A DNA stretch of 64,000 nucleotides from Neoconidiobolus thromboides FSU 785. Lineage: Eukaryota > Entomophthoromycota > Entomophthoromycetes > Entomophthorales > Neoconidiobolaceae. Under the pieces are notes generated by a model. It had not been told where the DNA came from. It saw only the letters and a list, made by a program, of their open reading frames with translations, and made no database searches. The position numbers and the translations under genes were made by a program. Of this stretch, positions 12,038 to 24,032 are shown piece by piece. The number at the start of each line of letters is the position of its first letter. Position 1 is the stretch's first letter. The stretch is from positions 151,325-215,324 of the forward strand of contig MU626266.1 in assembly GCA_025603075.1 (NCBI GenBank). Reading direction: 5' to 3'.

Positions 12038-12452
12038 TCAAGTAAATTATTTTATATTTAATAATTTTGTTTATGATATTAGTTGAATGCTTGTTTAAAT
12101 AAATATAGTCATTCCAATATTATAACTTAAACTTATTGTAAATATAAAAGTTATTAAAAGTTTTATATTTTAATTAAAAACAATATAAAATAATATATAA
12201 AAATATGTATTTTTATTTAAGAATTCTATTAATGGCTTTTTATTAAACAATGTCCAAACAATAAAAAAACGAGAAATTTACAAAAAATGTTTTTATATTT
12301 ATATAAATCAATTTAAACAAAAATGTTTTAAAATTAACTTAAATTTCTAACAGCCTTGAGTTGGTTAACAAACCAATATAAGTTACAAAAGCTAATCTCA
12401 TAATTTATATCCCAGTTATTTAAATAACTGTTATATTTAATTTTTTTTATTA

Positions 12453-12556
12453 TATGGGGCTGTTTTTTTTAATTTCATTATTTTTCCGTTTTTTAAGCAC
12501 TATTTGAGTGGAAAATTTGTTAGTAAAATTCTTAAACACAAAAATACATCCTCATA
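12453..12556 (-). mobile_element. TATGGGG-family MITE copy (reverse)
   Basis: TATGGGGCTGT left end, full core, ACATCCTCATA right end. A well-preserved copy. Confidence 0.85.
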
Positions 12557-12720
12557 TATTAGTATTATTATTTTATATAATTTGTAATTAAATATCTTAT
12601 ATTTATAAACTACAGTCTATTTTAATTATATAAATCAAAACTTATAAGCCATTAGCTTCATTTAAGATTATAATGCTGTATAAATAATTATTCTTATTTA
12701 AAATACAATATTTTATTATA

Positions 12721-12809
12721 TAAAGATATGTTTTTTATTTAATATTCTTTCTACTTAAATAGCGCTTAAAAATAGAAAAAGTGATAAAACTAAAAGAACA
12801 TCCTTATAT
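12721..12809 (+). mobile_element. TATGGGG-family MITE copy with internal deletion
   Basis: The left part is shortened (ATATGTTTTTTATTTAATATTC). The core AAATAGCGCTTAAAAATAG and right end ACATCCTTATA are present. Confidence 0.6.
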
Positions 12810-13059
12810 AATTAAGGTTTAACTTTATATTTTTAGTTTTTTATCATAAAAGTTTACTTTTTTTTTTATATATGTTGAATAATATTTTATACAAATACTC
12901 ATTCTTTTCTTTATGTTATCATTATATTATTATTAATATAGCTTTATGCTTTATTAAATAGCCTTTTTTGTATTTTGTGTGTTTTTTTAACAAGTTGAAA
13001 CTTCTTTTTAATTTTAAGCTTTTTATAATTAATATAAAATAAACAAGCTTTAAGCATTA

Positions 13060-13164
13060 TATGGGGATGTATTTTTGTGTTCAAGAATTTTACTAACAGT
13101 TTTTCCGCTCAAATAGTGCTTAAAAGATGGAAAAAGTAATGAAACCAAAAAAAACACCTCCATA
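13060..13164 (+). mobile_element. TATGGGG-family MITE copy
   Basis: TATGGGGATGT left end with intact body, ACACCTCCATA right end. Close to the family consensus. Confidence 0.85.
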
Positions 13165-13216
13165 TGAGGATATCCGGAATTGGTTTTATTTTTTTACTCA
13201 ATTTTTGATGATTTTA

Positions 13217-13320
13217 TATGGGGATATATTTTTATATTCGAGAATTTTATTAACAATCTTTTTACTCAAACAGCGCTTAAAAAATGGAAAAATAATGAAA
13301 TCAAAAACATCCCCCATTAT
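13217..13320 (+). mobile_element. TATGGGG-family MITE copy
   Basis: TATGGGGATAT left end, CAAACAGCGCTTAAAAAATGG core, ACATCCCCCATTAT right end. It is 52 bp from the previous copy in the same orientation. Confidence 0.8.
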
Positions 13321-13666
13321 ATGTTATTATCTGAATATCAGAAGACAAGTTTAATATACCTTTGAGTTTTTGAATATGGGTTACTTTATTACTCTTATAT
13401 TTGTATTGTTATGCAATATATCAAGCCTATTTTTAAGAAAAAGGGGATGATTCATTCAAAAAATTAATACAGCTAATTAATTTATTTTATTAAAGTAGAA
13501 TAAAATGTATTTTTGAATTGGTATACCTTGGTGTTAATATTTGAACTCTGACTCTAACTTTAATCTATTTTGGACTTCGACTTCATGTAAAATTAAAAGC
13601 AAAATTTGCAATCAGATTTTAATCCAAAACTAAATCTCAAAAAAAAAAGAAAAGTATTTTTTTAAA

Positions 13667-14469
13667 ATGGATCAAGATAAAATTGAAAAGATTGATAGTT
13701 ATGATTTATTAGAGGCAGAGATAGAAGAAAAATATAAAAAACAAAACATAAAAAGTATAATTAAAGATTTTGATTATGATGGTCAAGAAAATGATAATGA
13801 AATTTGGTTAATTCGTATACCAAAAAATGTAAATATTTTTTAAATGATTTATAGTTTTAACAATTTTATTTTTAAAGTTCGATCAATCTAGTTTAAATAA
13901 TGAAAAAATAGAACTGGATAGCAAGAAGTCAGAAATTAATTTAAAAAATGGTTGGAAACTAACTAATAATGATGCTAAACAAATCGACAATATGGTTCCT
14001 TTATTACCTGTACAGTATATGGATGGAATAATGGCTCCATGTAAGCTTTTTATAGTTCATGTTTTATTATTTTATTATTTATTCAGCCACCAAGAAGATC
14101 CAACGCTATCTTACTGTTAGTAAGAAATTAGATACAAATAACAATTTTGAATTGGCAAAAAGAATGCGTGATGAACCTGTAGAAGCACCTAAAAAAGTAG
14201 AGGGTTTAACTATGAGCTTCCATCCAGTAGGATTTTTTACAGGTATGTTAAAGTGTTTTGTATTATTACATACTAACTTTGATTTACTAGGCGAGAAAGA
14301 GATTAAAACTGAGCTTGAATTTAAGGAAAAAAATAATAAAGAGAAAAAAAGTAAAGAAAAGAAAAAGAGTGCCAAAGTAGGCAACTCTGAGCTTGAAGTC
14401 AAAACTGAGGACCACAGTGAAGCCAAAAAATCTAAGAAGAAGAAGAAGTCTAAAAAGGATAAAGAATAA
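13667..14469 (+). CDS. RPA34: RNA polymerase I subunit, A34.5/CAST-like
   Basis: Spliced as 13667-13828, 13878-14040, 14087-14242, 14291-14469; phases close to give 219 residues. The N-terminal half carries EIWLIRIPKNFDQSSLNNEK, the strand-rich dimerisation region expected of the A34.5 family. Next comes the short block MVPLLPVQYMDGIMAP, then MSFHPVGFFT. The C-terminus is a long Lys/Glu tail ending KKSKKKKKSKKDKE, typical of this subunit, and the length is close to yeast Rpa34 (233). In the family it pairs with A49 in the TFIIF-like module of Pol I and acts in the nucleolus. Identification rests on the WLIR-P motif, length, and Lys-rich tail. This family is poorly conserved, so a generic Lys-rich nuclear protein is the alternative. 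Confidence 0.68.
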
Positions 14470-14706
14470 TAATTAAATTGAATAAACATTATATAGATTT
14501 GTCACATTTTATTTTTATTTTTTATGACTTTTATTAATCCCATTTTGGGCAAGTCTTATTTCATAAAAATAAGGTTGTAGTCAAAAGCAAGAGATTTTGT
14601 TTTTGCCTCAATAAAATTGTCAAATAGCTTTACATATAATCAAAAATTTTGTATAAGCTGATCCCTTCTTTCTCATCAAAAAATATTTTTTAATAACTTG
14701 TATTTA

Positions 14707-15792
14707 ATGAGAGAAGAAGCTAAATTACCTTATCTATATCAAATAAGTAGCCAAAATAAAAGATGGAGATTCGCGATCAAAGACATTAAAGAATTAAGAA
14801 AACATCAGCGGGAAATAGCTAAAAAAGAGTTTGAAGTTAGAAAAGAAGTAGAAATTGTAAGTAATACCATCTAATTCTATGTTGATATTAAACTTAAAAA
14901 GAGAAGACTGGAAGAAGAAGGAAAAAGTGTAGATAATTCAGAGAAGTCAGAAAGGTTAGAAAAGCTAGGGTATCTTACATTACAAGAAGAGCAAGCCATT
15001 CTCACGTACCATTCATTAAAAGCACAATCAATCATTAAACATTTTAAATTTAATAATGAAATATTAGTAAGTATTGACAATTTCATGTTTTTATTAGCTC
15101 ACTTCAAATTCTAGATTACATGCTTACAATATTTCAAAAGATTTTATTTGAGTAGTCATTTATTAGAATATAACATACCAGCTATTCTGTAATTTGATTT
15201 TAATTTATAAAAGATGGTTTATTAATCCTATCAGTTTCGCCTGCCTTTATTTAGCAATTAAAAGTGAGAATCGGTGGATAAGCGTTGACAAGTATGCTGA
15301 AACAGTAAAAGTTCCACCAAAAGAAGTACTAAGATTGGAATATTTAATAAGTCAAAAGATTGAGTTTGACTTTAAAGTTTATAAACTAAATACCCCACTA
15401 AATGGCATTGTTTTGGATTACCAAAGGTTTGATGATAGCGCCAATTTAGAGGACATCTTAAAGGAGTGTAATGTCAAGGCTAGAAAGTTAATGTATTTTG
15501 ACACTTTATTATTGGCCAATCCTTCTCAGTTAGCTTTAGCTTTATTTGACCTACAAAGTCAAAAAGATAAAAATATCCGATTTGATAAGTAATCTATTTT
15601 ACCATATTATGTTATATTAATTAAGAAATTTAAAGGTATTTAAAGATGGCATTTGAGAAGGAATATCCGCGAATCCGAGAGATTATTGACCAACTCAAAG
15701 TAGTTTTAAATACCTACTTAACTACTGAGTTTGGAGATATTGAAAGGCAAATCAAGGCACTTAGGGTTAAATATTATTTTATTAAACTTTAG
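14707..15792 (+). CDS. CCL1: TFIIH subunit cyclin H
   Basis: Spliced as 14707-14856, 14902-15066, 15115-15188, 15235-15588, 15636-15792; phases close to give 299 residues. The N-terminus shows the cyclin H signature YQISSQNKRWRFAIKDIKEL. The cyclin box contains LTLQEEQAILTYHSLKAQ, TCLQYFKRFYLSSHLLEYNI and FACLYLAIKSENRWISVDKY, the usual first-fold helices with the 'YFKRFYL' core. The second fold follows: EYLISQKIEFDFKVY, then VKARKLMYFD and LALALFDLQ. The C-terminal helix (REIIDQLKVVLNTYL) is as expected. Cyclin H activates the CDK7/Kin28 kinase of the CAK module, which phosphorylates the Pol II C-terminal domain. It lies 237 bp after the Pol I subunit gene on the same strand. The single plus frame visible around 15194-15592 is only its fourth exon. 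Confidence 0.88.
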
Positions 15793-16932
15793 TCATTTTA
15801 TCATGTTAATTTGATGTTTTTACTCTATTTGAAAATGTTCTATCTGATATTCGATACTTTATTTTATCTATATATTACTAATGACTAAGATTTTCAATTT
15901 AGTTTATAATAATAAAATAGTAAGCTACGTTTAATTTGAAATATACCATTTCATAGAGTTATGCCAATTTTAGTTATAAACAAAAGTAGCTAAGAAACAG
16001 ATTAATAAAATAGAAAGGTTCCTCATGAAGGATATTCAGTTAACAGACACATGGCAGATATAACACTAGAGGGAAGAACAATCAGGGTAGGTAAGGTACT
16101 ATAAGTGACATTGATAGCCTGTAAGGGCTCACCGAAGACTTGACATATTGGAATAAAGTGGTAACACTTTAAGAGCTGAAATATAAATCAAATTAAAACC
16201 GGAATCTTCGAAATCATATTATTGAACTTTGCAAACGTTGTTTATTTAACTCAAAATAGCAAAATGGCTAGACAAAGATAAAGCAACCGGTTACTAATAT
16301 CCTTATTTAGGTTTAAAGTAGAAGTTCAGGGGTAATGAAACTAAAGATAAAATGAAATAAAATCAGGGAATGATAACTTAAGGGTTGATTGGATTGTGAC
16401 TTTTGGACCTTAATTAATAATTGAATTAGAATATAACTCATGTTAAGTATCCAGTCTTAACAAATTACTCATAGTTTAAAATAGCACTAACGTATAAATA
16501 TGATAAATTTGTAATAGGGTGGGCATTGAAATATAAATATAACTTCATTTATTCATTAAGCAGTATTAAAAATAAGAGACTATATTATATTATTTCACAT
16601 ACTATTTTAAATTACATTCAGTCAATGAGCATTTCTTTCTATTAATATAAGACTATTTAGTTTAATTTTCAAAACGGATATAATTATCCCAGAATTTAAT
16701 AATTCGGTGTTTTAATTCTATAAAAGTTTAATAACATTTACATTTGCTTAATCCAAGGATTTTGTAGAATGATTTTGAAAAGCAATCTAAGCTTTAGGAA
16801 ACAAAAAATTCCTGAAGGGTAAATTTAATTTAATTATCAAAACAATCACCGAACCTCAAAGTAATACTACAAATAAAAAGATATATAAAACCAAGATATG
16901 AGAAATCAAAATTAAAATATTCTTAAAGTAAA
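15793..16932. other. Intergenic, no feature recognised
   Basis: This 1.1 kb stretch between cyclin H and the DHA2 transporter has slightly higher GC near 16020-16400. No frame, repeat or RNA gene could be supported. Confidence 0.5.
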
Positions 16933-18522
16933 ATGAGTACAGCTACATTTACAGATCAAGCGTTTACATTAGAGGAGAAGGATTTAGTTACCATTGAATC
17001 TGGCAATATCAATAACGATAATCAACCAAAAGTAGTCTTATCAAAGAATCAATTTATAATCGTAATAATAGCTTTGATATTAACAATATTTATAGCTGCC
17101 TTAGACAATACCATTATAGGGACTTCTTTAAATACAATAACTTCAGAGTTTGATGCCTTAGATCAAATTTCTTGGGTAGCTACTTCATATTTATTAACTT
17201 CTACTGCTTTTCAACCCCTTTATGGTAAATTTTCTGATATCTTTGGAAGAAAATTAACTACTTTGTTCGCTTTATCCATTTTTTTGATTGGTTCAATTTT
17301 ATGTGGGGCTTCTACCAATATTATTATGCTGATTGTTTCAAGAGCTATTGCTGGTGTCGGAGGTGGAGGTTTAATTTCATTATCAGTTATTATAATTTCT
17401 GATATTGTAGTACTTGAGAAAAGAGGGCTGTATACTGGTATGGTAGGAGCAAATTTTGCAGTTGCTTCAGTTGTTGGGCCATTATTAGGAGGTTATCTTA
17501 CAGAAAGTGTTTCTTGGAGATGGTGCTTTTATATTAATGTCCCTATTTGTATAGTAGCTATGATTGTTATTGCTAAATTTATAACTTTCCCTAGTGAAAA
17601 CCAAAATCTACGTCAAAAATTAAAGAGAGTCGATTATTTAGGATCTATCTCTATCCTTGCATTTACTATCCTTTTAGTCCTAGCTCTTAATTGGGGTGGC
17701 CAAGAATATCCTTGGAATTCTGCTGTTATTATTTCCCTATTTATTTTATGCTTTATTTCTTTAGCCTTATTCATTGTATTACAATGGAAAGTATCTAAAG
17801 AACCTATAATTCCTGGCCATGTCTTAGTAAGAAATGTAATATCAGCTGACCTTACCGCATTTTTTAATGGATGTATATTTTTTGCTACAGTAGTTTATTT
17901 GCCAATATATTATCAAATCGTTCATAAGGAATCCATTATTCAATCTGGGCTAGAATTACTGTCTACTATGTCTGGGCTAGTGTTCTTTTCTATTACTTCT
18001 GGGATATTCATTGTAAAAACCGGAACCTATCGTTTGCTTTCAATTAGCGGTACTTTTATAGGCTTAACTGGTGTGATATTATTAGGCGTCCTTATGCGCA
18101 ATGACATTTCACATGCTGAGCTTTTAGGCTTTTCTTTAATGATTGGTGTTGGAGTTGGCTTATGTTTACAAACAAATACTATTGTTTCACAAGCAGCTGT
18201 CGATTTAAAAGATGCAGCTATAGTAACTTCCCTAACTAGTTTTAATTTTTCATTAGGTGGCGTGGTTGGTATTGCCGTCCTTGGATCTGTTTTTCAAAAT
18301 TCATTGACTAGTTCATTAACTCGAGAAGTACCAGAAGTTAACATTCAGCAACTAGTTAAAGATTCAAGTTATTTAATCAGCTTTAATGAAGAGATTATAC
18401 AACGCGTTGTTGGGTGCTATGTTACTGCTTTTCGTACATTATTTTTAGGTGGTATTGCTTTCTTTGTACTCTCTTTTATTTCTACTCTATTTTTAAAGCA
18501 TATTCCTCTTAAAAAGAAATAA
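16933..18522 (+). CDS. MFS transporter, DHA2 family (14-TM drug:H+ antiporter / basic amino acid type)
   Basis: Intronless, 529 residues, ATG at 16933. A ~38-residue hydrophilic N-terminus is followed by about 14 hydrophobic segments. Signature motifs are present: LDNTIIGTSLNTI at the end of TM1 (DHA2 motif D1), GKFSDIFGRK in loop 2-3 (motif A), SRAIAGVGGGG in TM4 (motif B) and GANFAVASVVGPLLGGYL in TM5 (motif C, the antiporter motif), followed by SWRWCFYINVP. These place it in the DHA2 branch, whose fungal members export drugs or move basic amino acids across the vacuolar or plasma membrane. The substrate cannot be read from sequence. Absence of introns contrasts with most neighbours but is shared by the forkhead gene. 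A MITE lies 191 bp after the stop. Confidence 0.93.
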   Translation: MSTATFTDQAFTLEEKDLVTIESGNINNDNQPKVVLSKNQFIIVIIALILTIFIAALDNTIIGTSLNTITSEFDALDQISWVATSYLLTSTAFQPLYGKFSDIFGRKLTTLFALSIFLIGSILCGASTNIIMLIVSRAIAGVGGGGLISLSVIIISDIVVLEKRGLYTGMVGANFAVASVVGPLLGGYLTESVSWRWCFYINVPICIVAMIVIAKFITFPSENQNLRQKLKRVDYLGSISILAFTILLVLALNWGGQEYPWNSAVIISLFILCFISLALFIVLQWKVSKEPIIPGHVLVRNVISADLTAFFNGCIFFATVVYLPIYYQIVHKESIIQSGLELLSTMSGLVFFSITSGIFIVKTGTYRLLSISGTFIGLTGVILLGVLMRNDISHAELLGFSLMIGVGVGLCLQTNTIVSQAAVDLKDAAIVTSLTSFNFSLGGVVGIAVLGSVFQNSLTSSLTREVPEVNIQQLVKDSSYLISFNEEIIQRVVGCYVTAFRTLFLGGIAFFVLSFISTLFLKHIPLKKK

Positions 18523-18713
18523 TTCATTTGTTTTTCATGTATGTTTATATAATAATAATAATAAACTTTATATAATATTAAACTATGGAATACTAAGTGC
18601 GTTTATGATATATATAATCTTATTGTGGTTGGTTTTAAAATATATACTAAAATAAAGGAAATTAAAATAAGGAGCCACATTAAAATCTTTGATTTTAAAT
18701 GAGCAAGATATCA

Positions 18714-18815
18714 TATGGGGATGTATTTTTGTGTTTAGGAATTTTACTAACAGTTTTTTCACTCAAATAGCGCTTAAAAAATGAAAAAAAATGAAGTCAA
18801 AAAGACACTTCCGTA
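18714..18815 (+). mobile_element. TATGGGG-family MITE copy
   Basis: TATGGGGATGT left end, intact body, right end ACACTTCCGTA with two changes. Confidence 0.8.
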
Positions 18816-19019
18816 TGTCAAATATAAAATAGCAAAAAAAATAAAATAAAACATGAAATGAAATAAAATGAAAGTAAAAAAATTTATAAGATCCCAAAAG
18901 TAAACGGTTTATTTAAATTTAAATTTAAATATCCAAATAGAAATCCCCTTTATAGAAAATAGGTATTTCTAACCAAAAACTAATGTTAAGACTTTGAGTT
19001 TCTATAATTTGAGTGATAA

Positions 19020-19124
19020 TATGGGAGCGTTTGTTTTGACTTCATTACTTTTTCCGTTTTTTAAGCACTATTTAAGTGGAAAATTTGTTAGTAAAATTGT
19101 TAAACATAAAAATACATCCCCATA
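19020..19124 (-). mobile_element. TATGGGG-family MITE copy (reverse)
   Basis: TATGGGAGCGT left end, full body, ACATCCCCATA right end. An 84-codon plus frame over it is only read-through of the element. Confidence 0.85.
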
Positions 19125-19298
19125 TCAAAGCAGTAACTTCATATATCACCTAAATAATCAAAAAAAGCAAAAGCACTATTTAATACCTTTTTTCAACCTT
19201 TCTGTTCTTTTATTACATTTTTTCAATATATTACTTTATAACAATTAAATATCAAACGTATTTAAAACCATTTCTTAAAATATCGAATTATTCACTAA

Positions 19299-19400
19299 GT
19301 AAGGATGTATTTTTTGTTTGAATTTTACTGATAGTCTTTCTACTCAAATAGCGCTTAAAAAATAGAAAAAGCGATGAAACCATAAAACATCTTCACGTTA
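19299..19400 (+). mobile_element. TATGGGG-family MITE copy, eroded ends
   Basis: GTAAGGATGTATTTTTTG left end, CAAATAGCGCTTAAAAAATAG core, right end ACATCTTCACG. Confidence 0.7.
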
Positions 19401-19606
19401 AACTATTATCTTTTTATTATATTTTTTATTATTATTAGATTTTATTACAAAGTATGATATTTTCAATATTAAAATATAGTCACTACTATTAAAACTAAGC
19501 TACTGATTTATGACTGTAAATATTGAAAGAATATGTTTTCCTAAAAATGCCTATTTAATTTCTAAAAACATGTGAAATTATCACAGTTAAAATATTTTTT
19601 TCAATA

Positions 19607-19710
19607 TATGGAGCTGTTTTTTTTAGTTTCATTATTTTTCCATTTTTTAAGCGCTATTTGAGTGAAAAAACTGTTAGTAAAATTCCTAAACATAAAAATA
19701 CATCCTCATA
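19607..19710 (-). mobile_element. TATGGGG-family MITE copy (reverse)
   Basis: TATGGAGCTGT left end, full body, ACATCCTCATA right end. Confidence 0.85.
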
Positions 19711-21820
19711 CATTGAAATATCAAAATCTGAAGTTAGATTATTTCTTTTTAGATCATAAAATGGCGACAAATGTTTATAAATCAGATATTGAGTATTGAC
19801 TATTAACCCAAATTATTAGATATCCAACATTACCCCTATAATTGATACAAAGTATACGTGTAACGTTTTATATGATAATAAACTATTTCAAAGCCTTGAC
19901 ATGCTTTTAGATAAAAATCTAATAAATTTCTCAAATTTTAAAATAACTAAAGGATAAATGAAAACAATCTAGAAAAAGCAGTCAAATTTATAGAATGGTT
20001 TATAAAAGTAGTCTAACTTTTTGGATAAATCCATCTGCATAAAGGTATAAAATTGGTATGGTTTGATTTTTTTACAAAATTATATTATTTTAGACATAAG
20101 AAAAATTTACTGTTGCAACCAATAACTTTTAAATCAACTTTAACCTAAAAAGTCAATTATTTTAGAAATTACCTCCTACATAACTGAAGCTAGTGCTTTT
20201 TTGGAAGTCTAAAATGAGTAATTAAAGATATATTTAGAGTAGAGTGAATAGCATTTCAAGTACCTTCCCTTAGGGAAATATAACGCTTAGCATGGCTCTT
20301 GCAATTGTTTATCTTATAATAAATTCTTATACAGTTTTAGTTTAAAAAGGGAAAACGATAGTATGGATATTAAATTAATTTCATATAAACTAAAGTACTA
20401 AAACTGGGCACATTTTACTGTTATTAACTCCTTACAGTATATTATTATATCACGGCTACAGCAAGAAAAAATTCATCAAATTAAAAAACATTTTGATGAC
20501 AATTTTGAAAAGTAAACAAAATTAAAAATATCAATATAAACTTTCAGTTTGTTGTTCACTTTGCTTAAAACTATTATTGAGTATTTTCGCTTATTAGATT
20601 TTTTACTTGCTGTAGCTGTGATGTGACAATAATCAATAAATGTTCAAATTTTAGACCCAAAAGTAGAAAAGTAGTCAAGAAAAGTATCATATTTTATGTT
20701 GAAGAATTGGCTTTTAAACTTTTAATAAGTTCTAGCAGATTACTTAAGTAGCCGTTCTATTTTGTTAAGGTTAACATTAATTGAATAATCAATTATTATA
20801 AGTTAACTATGTTAATATTAAAATAATTAAGTATTTTATTATAATGAATTTAAAATTCCAACGTTTATTCTATAAAATAAAGGCTAACTAATTTTCTTGT
20901 TCAAGCTAAGATTAATATTAAAAATAGGTTGGGGTTTATTTCCTTAGCTATTATGCTGATGTTTTAAATGATATGAAATACTATTGGTGTTTAACTTATT
21001 TTGGGGACCAACTGCCCAATAAGCAACTACAAATGATTATGGTGGGGATTTGGGGAGAAATTAGCCATGCGTATTGGGTGAATTTGATGTATGATCTCAA
21101 GGGTTAGATAAAGGAAATTTTCTTATCTCTCTACCTGGGCATATTTGTTCAAAATAAATTGGTGCTAACAATATAAGATTTGAAGGTCTACATAGCTCCT
21201 AAGAAACCACTTTATTAAATAAAAATAAACTGTAAATATAAGGCTAGTTGACAGTTCTATTCTGAACTGATAAAGGAGACAAAACACTATTATATTGAAA
21301 AATGTTTTTATCGATAATTCTTTAAGTTAGTTTAGCTTAGAATTTCAGCCCAAAATATTGAACTCAGTTCTAATACAAATTAAGAGGTAGAATCAAAGTC
21401 ACAAGGCAAATATTGTCCAATCATAAGGAGTCAAAAAATGAATTGTTCAACGCCATTTGCTTAAAAAAGTCGTTAACAATTGATGTTGAATTATTAAAAC
21501 TTAATACTGAATCATCTCAACTAAATATTAAGAATTACTTTATATGATTTGCCAAAGGAGAAAATCTAAAAATTATAAAATAATGTTATTGTTTTTTAAG
21601 CCTTCATAGTTTAACAAAATTTGAAGTTTTTGAAATTTTGTCAAAATAGAAGCATTTAATTGGATAATGTACATGGGGTTTTAAATTTAGCTCACTTTTC
21701 CACCAATTAAATATAAACATTAGTCAATCCTATAATTTATTACGTTGACTGGAAGCTATAAAAGTTCGCATTATGAAGGCCTCCTTTCTTATAAGTAATT
21801 CTTTTAATTAAATTTTAAAT

Positions 21821-22901
21821 ATGTCTGCCGTAAGTCACATAGTTCATAATATTAACAATATCTAATTCTGTTTTTAAAATTATAGAGTCGTGAAAATCAG
21901 GTATGTTAATAAGCTGCTTGTTATAAGCATTTCCTAATACTTGAGGTTTTTAGGTTTATATGGCCAAGCTTGCTGAACAAGCTGAACGTTATGAAGGTAA
22001 ATATATTTAATAACTCGATATAAGTAACTAAAATCTTTTAGAAATGGTCAACTTCATGAAGGTAAAAGAAATAGGAAACAACCAATATTAAAATTCTAAA
22101 AATTTGTTTTTTTTGTACTTATTATAGGATGTTGCTAAGGTATTATTTCTATTATTATAACCCACTATTGTTCTAACTGGTTTAAAGCTTGATGTTGATT
22201 TGACCGTTGAAGAACGTAACTTATTATCTGTTGCTTACAAAAACGTCATTGGTGCCCGTCGTGCCTCCTGGAGAATTATCTCTTCAATTGAACAAAAAGA
22301 AGAATCCAAAGGTAATGAAGAACACGTTACCAAGATCAAGGAATACCGTAAAAAAGTTGAACAAGAACTCTCAAATATCTGTGAAGACATCCTTGCTCTT
22401 CTAGATGACCATCTCATCAAGTCATCACCAGCTGATGCTAATGAGTCAAAGGTCTTCTACTACAAGATGAAAGGAGATTATTACCGTTATCTTGCTGAAT
22501 TCACTACTGAAGATGTTCGTACCAAGGCTGCTGACTCTGCCTCTGAAGCCTATGGTAAAGCCTCTGTCATTGCCAACAGTGAACTTGCCCCAACCCACCC
22601 AATCCGTCTTGGTCTTGCCCTTAATTTCTCAGTGTTCTACTATGAAATCATGACTTCACCAATGAAGGCTTGTGATTTAGCCAAGAGTGCTTTTGATGAA
22701 GCTATTGCTGAATTAGATACTCTTTCTGAAGATTCTTACAAAGATTCTACTTTGATTATGCAACTTTTACGTGATAACTTAACACTCTGGCAAACTGACA
22801 TAGGTGACAGTAAGTTTTAGATATCATAAATTAAAGTTTTGATTTTAATATTATTAGATCTCCAAGAGAATGCTGATGCTGATGAGAAAGCCGAAGCTTA
22901 A
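21821..22901 (+). CDS. BMH1: 14-3-3 family protein
   Basis: Spliced as 21821-21829, 21886-21900, 21954-21996, 22042-22061, 22128-22139, 22188-22809, 22858-22901; phases close to give 254 residues, the usual length. The first exons are tiny, splitting [33 protein letters not shown]. The large exon carries [20 protein letters not shown] (family signature 1) and later [11 protein letters not shown] and the second signature around [13 protein letters not shown]. The phosphoserine-binding set is visible: Lys and Arg of helix C ([11 protein letters not shown]) and the RYLAEF arginine/tyrosine pair. The C-terminus is short and acidic ([11 protein letters not shown]). 14-3-3 proteins bind phosphorylated partners in the cytosol and nucleus and modulate signalling. 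Codon choice in the big exon is richer in C-ending codons than the surroundings, as in highly expressed genes. Many TTG/ATG starts inside exon 6 are not the real start. Confidence 0.95.
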
Positions 22902-24032
22902 ATTTGAGCTAAATATTTTAGTAGAATCTCTAAACGTATCCTCTTTAAGTGATCCCGATATTATTACTAAATTGCTTCAATTTTAAGAATAAATTTATTA
23001 TTTTAGTATATTCTTCATTGTAGATAGGGATTGTTATAATAAATATTTATGAATTTTTAATAAATGTAGTTATAGTCATAAACACATCGTTATGATTTAT
23101 ATATTATCAGTATTTTAATATAAAACACTTATTAAAATATTCATAGATCACTAAAACATGATGATTTGTATTGATATATAAAAGTGTATATTAAATATAA
23201 TGAGTTTCCTCTTTACAAAGTTATATTGCTTATTATGAAAGTCAAATAATATATAGTAAGTTATATTATTTTCAACTCAAATTTTAAATAATTTAAATTG
23301 GTTTATAAATAATATACAATGATGATGTAATTTATAGTAATAATTTTACTATAAAAATTGGTTAATTAAACAAACGCATAAATAGAATATTAATATTTCA
23401 GTTTTCATTAATAAATATAAAAGTTAAATGATTATATAATTTACTATTTAAAATTCAGCAACAAACTGTATGAACTCTATATTAAGTTTGAAACTCCTTA
23501 CTATGTTTGTTTCAAAACTGTCATAAAAATTTAAAAATTCACTGCTAAATCTTGGATTGTTATTCTACTCTAATTTAAAGTTTATGTAAAAATGATCTCA
23601 AACCAAAAAAAATCCTTCCAAGGTTTATTGTAATTTAACTAGTTTTAATTTGGCCTTCTATAATACTAGTATTACATATTCAAGTTTTTTGGTTATACTC
23701 CAGAAACTGACTGTATGGTTTATTTATAAAGAAACTATGGAAGGTCAATAAAAGAAAAAACATAAAAGTGGAGACTCATTAAACGTTTTGTCATCAATTA
23801 CAAAAAACTTAATCGGAGAAAGAGATAAAGTCCCTAAAGACTTAAGACCTCTTTTAAATTGATTTCAAACTTCATTATACTTAATTCTTTTTTATAAATG
23901 AAATTTTATGACTAATCATAGTGTTTTATAAGGTTTGTTATATTCAATAATATTCTTTCATAATTTATAATATTCAAATAATAAAAAGTAAATCAATCAA
24001 AATATATATTTAATCAAGTCAATTATAGACAG
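22902..24032. other. Intergenic, no feature recognised
   Basis: AT-rich 3' region between 14-3-3 and the broken peptidase gene. No frame with coding character and no copy of the MITE was found. Confidence 0.5.

Larger units (their letters stand above)
9568..13666. other. Gene-poor interval with gene relics and eight MITE copies
   Basis: No intact gene was found. It holds the two possible relics listed separately (9754-10203 plus, 10901-11110 minus) and full, reduced or degraded copies of the TATGGGG MITE at 11185, 11407, 11937, 12453, 12721, 13060 and 13217. A further very degraded one may lie at about 12204-12295. Short frames around 13127-13365 are simply MITE sequence translated. Confidence 0.6.
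18523..21820. other. Gene-poor interval with four MITE copies
   Basis: Four MITEs lie within 18714-19710. A 44-codon coding-like stretch (LTYFGDQLPNKQLQMIMVGI, continuing to MYDLKG) at about 20970-21106 may be a gene relic, but no start, splice site or family was recognised. The remainder holds nothing I can support. The last ~200 bp serve as the upstream region of the 14-3-3 gene. Confidence 0.5.

Noticed and set aside
12204-12295. Possible degraded MITE (TATGTATTTTTATTTAAGAATTC ...)
   Set aside because: The left part matches loosely, but the core CTCAAATAGCGCT and the right end are missing.
13127-13365. Two overlapping plus frames (61 and 75 codons)
   Set aside because: They are translations of two neighbouring MITE copies and the short spacer between them.
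14106-14489. 127-codon minus frame rich in Phe/Leu/Ser
   Set aside because: Antisense of the Lys/Glu-rich tail of the Pol I subunit gene.
18994-19248. 84-codon plus frame
   Set aside because: Crosses the MITE at 19020-19124; similar peptides (SGK-VSKI-K-KNTSPY) recur wherever this MITE is translated.
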